Of a DNA stretch of 6,462 bases, positions 1-4,576 are shown in pieces. The position numbers and the translations under genes are program-made. Numbering within the stretch: position 1 is the first letter of the stretch; every line of letters starts with the position of its first letter. Source of the DNA: Candidatus Nanopelagicales bacterium (GTDB lineage: Bacteria > Actinomycetota > Actinomycetes > S36-B12). The notes beneath the pieces were generated by a model, which was given only the letters and a program-made list of their open reading frames with translations, was not told where the DNA came from and did no database searches. The stretch spans positions 1 through 6,462 of the forward strand of contig JALQSY010000097.1 in NCBI GenBank assembly GCA_023264215.1, read 5' to 3'.

Positions 1-1
1 C

Positions 2-580
2 TCCTGCTTCCTGCTCCTCGCCGGCTCGTCGGCGTCGTACTCGCAGATCGCGCACCACAACATCCACTTCGGCAAGTCGTGGAAGGGAGTCTTCCGCGAG
101 CTCATCGACGAGCAGCGCCTCATGAGCGATCCGAGCCTGCTGGTCACCAACCCCTCGCACTCCGATCCGAGCCTCGCCCCGGACGGCAAGCAGGTCTACT
201 ACGTGCTCTTCCCGACGCCCAATCTCGACGCGCCGATCGACTGGCGCACGGAGGGTCCGCGCTACCGCGACGAGGTCGTGCGCGTGCTCGAGGAGCGCGG
301 CTACCGCGGCTTCGGTGATGCCATCGAGGTCGAGGCCACCACGACGCCACTCGACTGGGAGCAGCGCGGCATGGAGCGCGGCGCCCCCTTCGCCGCGGCG
401 CACTCCTTCCTCCAGACCGGTCCCTTCCGGCCGCGCAACATCTGGGGCGACAACGTCGTCTTCACCGGATCGGGCACCCAGCCCGGAGTCGGCGTGCCCA
501 TGGTGCTGGTGTCGGGGCGTCTGGCGGCCGAGCGCGTGCTGGGCAAGGACCCGCTCTACCGCTCCCGCGCCCTGCGCTGA
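2..580 (+). CDS. crtI: Phytoene desaturase CrtI, C-terminal part (5' truncated by window)
   Basis: The frame is open from base 2 and ends at TGA 578-580, giving 192 residues of the C-terminal part of a CrtI-type phytoene desaturase; the N-terminal FAD-binding Rossmann region lies upstream of the window. CrtI proteins are FAD-dependent, membrane-associated enzymes that desaturate phytoene stepwise to lycopene. Visible family hallmarks are an AHHNIHFG..W segment near the start of the fragment, a VTNPSHSDPSLAP segment followed by YYVLFPTPNL, and the C-terminal FAD-contacting motif GSGTQPGVGVPMVLVSGRLA (from about base 467). The ATG at 122 is internal and is not the start, because family-like sequence continues upstream of it. 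The gene is co-oriented with the mptB-like gene and crtB downstream, which supports a carotenoid operon, although a 179-bp gap with a strong hairpin separates it from mptB. Assignment is secure; the number of desaturation steps cannot be read from the fragment. Confidence 0.95.
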   Translation, partial: SCFLLLAGSSASYSQIAHHNIHFGKSWKGVFRELIDEQRLMSDPSLLVTNPSHSDPSLAPDGKQVYYVLFPTPNLDAPIDWRTEGPRYRDEVVRVLEERGYRGFGDAIEVEATTTPLDWEQRGMERGAPFAAAHSFLQTGPFRPRNIWGDNVVFTGSGTQPGVGVPMVLVSGRLAAERVLGKDPLYRSRALR

Positions 581-598
581 GCTCGCTGCCGTCCAGCG

Positions 599-674
599 GC
601 TCAGATGTCACCGAAGTGGTTGCTGGGGAGCGACTTTGTCACCGGTTCGGCTGCCGAAACGGTGACATCTGAGC
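599..674. repeat. 15-bp perfect inverted repeat enclosing a second, tighter hairpin
   Basis: Bases 599-613 (GCTCAGATGTCACCG) are the exact reverse complement of 660-674, separated by 46 bases. Inside, 637-650 pairs with 654-667 with one mismatch (645/659) and a three-base loop. The right arm CGGTGAC can therefore pair either with 607-613 or with the second copy of the same heptamer at 638-644, so the two folds exclude each other. No T-run follows, so it is not a canonical intrinsic terminator, but actinobacterial terminators often lack one, and the position just after the crtI stop fits termination or attenuation. A dispersed palindromic repeat, a miniature mobile element or a DNA-level operator are alternatives. 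The dyad is certain; its role is not known. Confidence 0.85.
637..667 (+). terminator. Possible transcription terminator or attenuator hairpin after crtI
   Basis: The stem is 14 base pairs with a single G-A mismatch and the loop CTG (651-653). It starts 57 bases after the crtI stop codon and ends 93 bases before the mptB-like start. Stability is high for an intergenic stem and there is no coding function here. The absence of a following U-tract and the competing pairing with 599-613 make plain intrinsic termination uncertain; a conditional attenuator or a repeat element is equally possible. Confidence 0.35.
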
Positions 675-747
675 GCAGGCCAGACCACCGGCCGCCCTGC
701 GCTGATCGCTGACTGCGGCGTTCAGCCCGCCTCGGCTGGCCCGGGCC

Positions 748-762
748 TACCCTGAGCACGTG
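748..762 (+). promoter_or_regulatory. Probable -10 element and leaderless start of the mptB-like gene
   Basis: TACCCT at 748-753 fits the actinobacterial TANNNT -10 consensus and ends six bases before the GTG start at 760. A transcript starting at the G of the GTG would be leaderless. This would explain why no Shine-Dalgarno sequence precedes this start. No convincing -35 hexamer is visible at the usual spacing. If real, this promoter lets mptB and crtB be expressed independently of crtI. Confidence 0.45.
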
Positions 763-2322
763 ACCTCGTGGGACGTGCGACTGCTCGCCCGCTACGCGCT
801 TCCGGGCTTCGTCGGCTCGCTCATCCTCGCGGTCGGCGCACTCGGCGTGGGGTGGCTCCCGCTCACCGGCGGCTTCGTCGATGCCGATGCCCTCGATCCT
901 ATGCGGGGTACGACCGCGGGCCAGTTGCTCTCGCGCGCCTTCGTCTTCGTCGGCGTCGCGCTCCTGCTCCAGGCCTGGCTCATCCTCGGCCACGACCTGC
1001 TCGCGGATCCAGACGATCCGCACAGCCTGCGCGGCATCGGCCCATCGCGGCTGGTGACCGTGCTCGTCGCGTGGGTGGCGCCGCTGGTGCTCGCCCCGCC
1101 GCTGTTCAGCCGCGACGTCTACTCGTACTTCGCCCAGGGCCGGGTCGTGGCATCCGGCCAGGACCCGTACCAGACCGGCGTCGCGGTCATCGACGGCTGG
1201 TTCGAGGACGGCGTGGACCCGATGTGGGCGGAGACGCCCACGCCGTACGGCCCGCTCTGGCTGCTCTTCGCGCGCGGCGTCGCGAACTTCGCACCCGACC
1301 AGCCTGCCCTCGGAGCCCTCGTCTTCCGGCTGGCCGCGCTGGCGGGCCTGGCCCTGCTGGTGATCTACGTGCCCCGCTTGGCGTTCGCACACGGCATCGA
1401 CGCGTCCCCGGCGATGTGGCTCGCCGTGCTCAATCCGCTCGTCATCATGCACGTCGTCTCCGGCGCCCACAACGACGCGCTCATGATCGGCCTGATCGTC
1501 ATGGGCTTCGCGCTCGCGATCGAACGACATCCGGCGTACGGCGCCGCGGCCATCGCAGCCGCCGCCGCGGTGAAGCCCATCGCGCTGCTGGCGCTGCCCT
1601 TCCTCGGCCTCATCTGGGCCGGGCGCACCGCCGGCTGGTGGACGCGCATCCGGGCGTGGGCGCTCACCCTGGCGATCACCATCGCGGTCTTCGCGGCAGC
1701 GAGCGTGCTGGCCGGCGTGGGCCCGGGATGGATCGCGGCGCTGGGCACGCCGGGAGAGGTGCGCACGTGGCTGTCGCCCGCGACCGCGATCGGCATGCTG
1801 CTCGGCATGCTCACCACGGCGGCGGGCATCACGATCGACGACGCGCTCGTGGTCACCATCACCCGCGGACTGGGCACCATCGCGGCCCTGGGGATCGTCG
1901 CGTGGCTCATCCTGCGCCCGGAGGGCCGCAGTCCGGTGCGCGGAGCAGCGCTCGCCTTCCTCACCGTCGTACTCCTCGGCCCGGTCATCCAGCCGTGGTA
2001 CCTGCTGTGGTTCCTGCCGCTCTTCGTGGTCACCGGCCTGACGGTGACCCAGTTGCGCGTCGTCATCCTGGCGATCGCGGGCTTCTCCCTGCACGGCATG
2101 GCCGAGTCCAGCGCGACGTCGGACAACCTCTTCGAGTTCAGCGACGGCCTGGCGATCGTCGCGGCGTTCATCGTCGTCGGCCTCGTGCTGCTGGTGAGCC
2201 CACGCGAGCGTCGGCTCGTGCTGGGCGGTCCGCTCGGGCACGGTCTCATGCCCGTCGGCCCCGATGAGCGGGTCCGTGCGGCGCACAGCGTCTTCCGTGG
2301 CAGGATCGCCACCCGTGAATGA
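760..2322 (+). CDS. mptB: MptB-like polyprenol-phosphomannose-dependent alpha-1,6-mannosyltransferase, polytopic membrane protein
   Basis: This 520-residue protein is strongly hydrophobic, with roughly 12-13 predicted membrane segments (for example about 13-35, 57-77, 97-114, 184-205, 262-286, 299-319, 393-427 and 463-480). It resembles the GT-C family called MptB, or 'carotene biosynthesis associated membrane protein', of Actinobacteria. In Corynebacterium MptB elongates the early alpha-1,6-mannan of lipomannan from polyprenyl-phosphate-mannose on the outer face of the membrane. Supporting motifs are FSRDVYSYFAQG (116-127) with its acidic residue in an early loop, typical of GT-C enzymes, then TPTPYGPLW (159-167), NPLVIMHVVSGAHND (225-239), AAAVKPIALL (268-277) and IQPWYLLWFLP (410-420). 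The GTG start is chosen because the frame begins there and it follows a leaderless-type -10; there is no Shine-Dalgarno. The stop overlaps the crtB start by 8 bp, implying translational coupling. Placement between crtI and crtB is a known association of the family. Exact substrate is inferred. Confidence 0.85.
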   Translation: MTSWDVRLLARYALPGFVGSLILAVGALGVGWLPLTGGFVDADALDPMRGTTAGQLLSRAFVFVGVALLLQAWLILGHDLLADPDDPHSLRGIGPSRLVTVLVAWVAPLVLAPPLFSRDVYSYFAQGRVVASGQDPYQTGVAVIDGWFEDGVDPMWAETPTPYGPLWLLFARGVANFAPDQPALGALVFRLAALAGLALLVIYVPRLAFAHGIDASPAMWLAVLNPLVIMHVVSGAHNDALMIGLIVMGFALAIERHPAYGAAAIAAAAAVKPIALLALPFLGLIWAGRTAGWWTRIRAWALTLAITIAVFAAASVLAGVGPGWIAALGTPGEVRTWLSPATAIGMLLGMLTTAAGITIDDALVVTITRGLGTIAALGIVAWLILRPEGRSPVRGAALAFLTVVLLGPVIQPWYLLWFLPLFVVTGLTVTQLRVVILAIAGFSLHGMAESSATSDNLFEFSDGLAIVAAFIVVGLVLLVSPRERRLVLGGPLGHGLMPVGPDERVRAAHSVFRGRIATRE

Positions 2323-3229
2323 GTGGGACGCCGCGGGCATCGTCGACCCCTCCCTGCGCGCGTCCTACGAGCGCTGCAAGCGCCTCAACGCCGAGCACGG
2401 CAAGACCTACTACCTCGCCACCCTGCTCCTGCCGCCGCAGAAGCGCCCGTACGTGCATGCGCTCTACGGCTTCGCCCGCTACGCCGACGAGATCGTCGAC
2501 GATCTCTCCTCGACGCTGACCGACCAGGAGAAGGCGGACTGGCTCGGGCGCTGGGGCGATGAGATCCTCGCCGACATCCGCCGCGGCCGCTCCCACGACC
2601 CGGTCGGGCGCGCGCTTGTCGACACGGTGCTGACCTGGGACATCCCCGTCGAGCACTTCGAGGCCTTCCTGCATTCGATGCGCATGGATCTCACCGTCAC
2701 CGAGTACCCGACGTACGACGACCTGTACGAGTACGTCTACGGCAGTGCCGCCGTCATCGGACTGCAGATGGTCCCGATTCTCGAGCCGACATCCCCGGAG
2801 GCCTTCGAGCGAGCGAAGGATCTCGGGGTCGCGTTCCAACTGGCGAACTTCATCCGCGACGTCGGCGAGGACCTCCAGCGCGGCCGCGTCTACCTGCCCA
2901 TGGACGAGCTCGCCGCGCACGGCGTCACGCGCGATGTCCTGGAGCGACGACAGGCGACGCCGGCGGTGAAGGCCGCATTGAAGGAGCAGGTCCAGCGCGT
3001 CCGCCGGCTCGAGGAGCAGTCACGACCCGGCATCGCGATGCTCGCGCCGGACTCGCAGCCGTGCATCGACGCCGCACGCATCCTGTACTGCGGGATCGTC
3101 GACGAGGTGGAGGGCATCGACTACGAGGTCTTCACCACGCGCGCGACCGTGCCGCTACGCCGACGGCTCGCCGTTGCCGGGCCCGCCTGGGTCCGTGCCC
3201 GCCGTGCTCGCCGGCGACGTGCTGCCTGA
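2315..3229 (+). CDS. crtB: Phytoene synthase (squalene/phytoene synthase family)
   Basis: The product (304 residues from this start) condenses two geranylgeranyl diphosphates to phytoene, the first committed step of carotenoid synthesis. Both diphosphate/Mg-binding Asp-rich motifs are present: YADEIVDD (56-63, D58 and D62) and RDVGED (181-186, D182 and D186), the latter inside the signature GVAFQLANFIRD...GRVYLP (171-195). Length is normal for the family. The GTG at 2315 is preferred because AGGA lies nine bases upstream (2302-2305) and the start overlaps the mptB-like stop by 8 bp, typical of coupled operon genes. An in-frame ATG at 2264 would add 17 residues but has no ribosome-binding site. 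The C-terminus is a basic Arg/Ala tail (292-304). The last 75 bp overlap the 3' end of a cyclase gene on the other strand, so no terminator space exists between the two transcription units. Confidence 0.95.
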   Translation: MNEWDAAGIVDPSLRASYERCKRLNAEHGKTYYLATLLLPPQKRPYVHALYGFARYADEIVDDLSSTLTDQEKADWLGRWGDEILADIRRGRSHDPVGRALVDTVLTWDIPVEHFEAFLHSMRMDLTVTEYPTYDDLYEYVYGSAAVIGLQMVPILEPTSPEAFERAKDLGVAFQLANFIRDVGEDLQRGRVYLPMDELAAHGVTRDVLERRQATPAVKAALKEQVQRVRRLEEQSRPGIAMLAPDSQPCIDAARILYCGIVDEVEGIDYEVFTTRATVPLRRRLAVAGPAWVRARRARRRRAA

Positions 3230-3628
3230 CGACGCGCGCTCGCGACGCTGGGCGGCCCAGGTGCGCCAGATCGGCGGCCCGGACATCGGCTCGCGCTGCA
3301 CCCCCCGACGTCCCCAGTAGATCCAGAACGCGCAGGTGAGCAGGCACAGGGCGAAGCCCATGAACAGGTCCTCGAAGGGCTGGAAGGCGATCCGGCCGCT
3401 GCCGATGAACGGGGGCGCTGCGTCGGGCTGATAGCCGACGATGACGTCATCGGAGTAGCGGAAGACCTCGAGTCTGGTCAGCACGCCGTTGGTGAGGAGC
3501 TGGAAGAACAGCACGATCGCATACGACACCCAAAAGCCCTTGCGCGTCACCAGTCGGGTGCGCAGGACGAGCAGGTCGGTCACGATGGCGGCGATCACGA
3601 CCGCGATGCTGATCTGGGTGTACGTCAT
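3155..3628 (-). CDS. crtYd: Lycopene cyclase subunit, CrtYd/CrtYf type (second subunit)
   Basis: This 157-residue membrane protein has three predicted helices (about 3-21, 33-49 and 86-104), the layout of one half of a heteromeric lycopene cyclase. The motif PFEDLFMGF (84-92) corresponds to the conserved P-x-E-E/D of this superfamily, and QLLTNGVLT (43-51) plus GSGRIAFQ (76-83) fit the CrtYd/CrtYf half. The enzyme cyclises the ends of lycopene, or of the C50 flavuxanthin when a CrtEb elongase is present; which of the two cannot be decided here. Its ATG overlaps the upstream subunit's TGA in ATGA (3625-3628), and GAGG nine bases upstream serves as ribosome-binding site. After about residue 109 a low-complexity Ser/Gly/Pro/Ala/Arg tail of nearly 50 residues makes it longer than usual; its last 25 codons, including the stop, run antisense to crtB. 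The family is clear; subunit letter naming is less certain. Confidence 0.85.
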   Translation of the reverse strand: MTYTQISIAVVIAAIVTDLLVLRTRLVTRKGFWVSYAIVLFFQLLTNGVLTRLEVFRYSDDVIVGYQPDAAPPFIGSGRIAFQPFEDLFMGFALCLLTCAFWIYWGRRGVQREPMSGPPIWRTWAAQRRERASSGSTSPASTAGTDPGGPGNGEPSA

Positions 3629-4002
3629 GGCGCATCGCCTCGCGGACCGGCGGGGCTCGACGCCGCGCTGGCCTCGTCGCCCAGCGGCCAGCCCTTCACC
3701 GAACGCACCGCCTCGAGGCTGAGGATGGAGGCGAGCGGCACGACGACGAAGAAGATGAGCTCCTCGACCGGGATGATCCCGCCGAGCTCGAGGCCCACGG
3801 TGCGCTCGGGGTCGATGCTCCAGTGGCCCGACGCGATCGCCCAGATGTCCCAGATCACGAACAGCGTGAACGGGATGGCCAGGGAGAGCAGCAGGCGCTT
3901 CCACCGGCGCAGCACCCGGGTGCGCAGCGCGATCTCGAGCCAGGCCGAGCCGAGGAAGATGAAGAGCAGGACCCCGAGGTAGGTGAGGCGCTCGAGCTCC
4001 AT
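3625..4002 (-). CDS. crtYc: Lycopene cyclase subunit, CrtYc/CrtYe type (first subunit)
   Basis: A 125-residue membrane protein with three predicted helices (about 3-24, 36-57 and 80-98). It carries IIPVEELIFF (76-85), which contains the conserved PxEE motif of the heterodimeric lycopene cyclases, preceded by the family-like WDIWAIASGHWSIDPER (51-67). It must pair with the neighbouring subunit to form an active cyclase acting in the membrane on lycopene or a C50 lycopene derivative. The ATG at 4002 overlaps the upstream TGA by one base (TGATG) and overlaps the next gene by four bases (ATGA), so all three genes are probably translationally coupled. No separate Shine-Dalgarno is visible. The reading frame is open upstream to 4365, but that part is antisense-frame shadow of the PPOX gene and does not resemble a cyclase. 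Whether it is a beta- (Yc) or epsilon-type (Ye) subunit is open. Confidence 0.88.
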   Translation of the reverse strand: MELERLTYLGVLLFIFLGSAWLEIALRTRVLRRWKRLLLSLAIPFTLFVIWDIWAIASGHWSIDPERTVGLELGGIIPVEELIFFVVVPLASILSLEAVRSVKGWPLGDEASAASSPAGPRGDAP

Positions 4003-4484
4003 CACGCACCGGCCATGAGCTTGGCGTGGTCCCAGGAGACCACGCGCTCGGGCACCAGCCGCATGGCCACCTGCTTCACGGCCGTCGGACGGTAGGCCTC
4101 CTTGGTCGCGTCGACGTACTGCGGGTCGAGCCCTTCGTACTTCACCAGCAGCGCCGCGGCGATCTCGCAGATGGTGTCTATGTCGTCGCTGAGCTCCAGC
4201 CGGCCCGAGATCTGCACGCCCTTCAGCTCGGCGTACCTGTCGCCCGACTCGACAAGGATGGCCACGCGCGGATCCCGGCGCGCGTTGGCGACCTTCTGCG
4301 ACTTGGCGTAGGTGCGCATCCAGATCTCGCTGGCGTCGGAGTCGCCCTCGCGCAGCACGAACCACATCGCCACCGGATCCGGCACTCCATCGGGACCGAT
4401 CGTGGTGAGGATCATGGTGCGGGCGGACCCGAGGAAGGCATCGATCTCGGCCCCGGTCATGGCGATCTCATCGCGACGGCTCAC
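4002..4484 (-). CDS. PPOX-class F420-dependent oxidoreductase-like protein
   Basis: A 160-residue soluble protein of the pyridoxamine-5'-phosphate-oxidase-like split-barrel fold, closest in pattern to small actinobacterial F420-dependent (Rv1155-like) members. Visible signs are ARTMILTTIGPDGVPDPVAM (21-40), forming the first strands, the cofactor-phosphate-binding-type stretch YAKSQKVANARRDPRVAILVE (from 59), GVQISGRLEL (89-98) and the C-terminal SWDHAKL (150-156) typical of this subgroup. Such enzymes bind F420 or a flavin and reduce diverse small molecules; the natural substrate here is unknown. The GTG at 4484 is chosen because AGGA lies seven bases upstream and SRRDEIAMT matches family N-termini. 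An ATG at 4460 and an ATG at 4535 are alternatives. It is the first gene of a three-gene unit with the cyclase subunits (1-bp overlap), so a role in carotenoid or redox metabolism is possible but unproven. Confidence 0.82.
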   Translation of the reverse strand: MSRRDEIAMTGAEIDAFLGSARTMILTTIGPDGVPDPVAMWFVLREGDSDASEIWMRTYAKSQKVANARRDPRVAILVESGDRYAELKGVQISGRLELSDDIDTICEIAAALLVKYEGLDPQYVDATKEAYRPTAVKQVAMRLVPERVVSWDHAKLMAGA

Positions 4485-4576
4485 GCGTCCATCCTGCCCA
4501 GCCAGCCCCAGGGCTGCCACGCCGGATCCGCGCATCCCCTGATGGGGCCCCCGCCCGACCTAGACTCAAGGACATC
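4485..4576. promoter_or_regulatory. Divergent promoter region, PPOX/cyclase unit versus kinase
   Basis: This 92-bp gap separates two divergent starts. For the kinase, TAGACT (4561-4566) matches TANNNT and would place transcription about four bases before its ATG, so the message would be nearly leaderless; an AAGGA (4568-4572) also lies four bases upstream of the ATG, closer than ideal. No clear -35 is seen. For the PPOX side only the AGGA ribosome-binding site is recognisable. A 14-bp dyad, CAGCCC-CA-GGGCTG (4503-4516), lies between the two starts and could be an operator, but short GC dyads are common in such sequence. Confidence 0.4.

Larger units (their letters stand above)
568..705. repeat. 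Pair of 13-bp direct repeats flanking the inverted repeat
   Basis: CGCCCTGCGCTGA occurs at 568-580, where it holds the last codons and the TGA of crtI, and again at 693-705. Each copy lies exactly 18 bases from the nearer arm of the inverted repeat (599-613 and 660-674). The second copy can also fold back: AGCGCAGG 672-679 pairs with CCTGCGCT 696-703. The arrangement could be a target-site duplication around a roughly 112-bp inserted element or a local duplication of the crtI end. There are no terminal inverted repeats at 581 or 692, so insertion is not proven, and chance is possible in such GC-rich sequence. Confidence 0.5.

Noticed and set aside
2264..2314. Upstream ATG start for crtB
   Set aside because: In frame, but without a Shine-Dalgarno, and it would extend deep into the mptB-like gene; GTG 2315 has AGGA at good spacing and a normal family N-terminus.
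601..2340. A 579-codon open frame on the minus strand across the mptB-like gene
   Set aside because: It is antisense to a clear membrane protein, and its product is a hydrophilic Arg/Asp/Glu/His-rich sequence without any domain, as expected from the complement of GC-rich codons.
2246..2920. A 224-codon minus-strand open frame over crtB
   Set aside because: It is antisense to the Asp-rich motifs of phytoene synthase and is a codon-bias shadow.
4003..4365. N-terminal extension of the first cyclase subunit to a start at 4365
   Set aside because: The extension is an off-frame reading of the PPOX gene and has no membrane or cyclase features; the coupled ATG at 4002 starts directly before the first helix.
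4536..4551. CCCC-TGAT-GGGG and GGGGCCCC palindromes before the kinase gene
   Set aside because: Stems of four base pairs made of G and C runs are expected by chance at this base composition and have no T-run or conserved partner.
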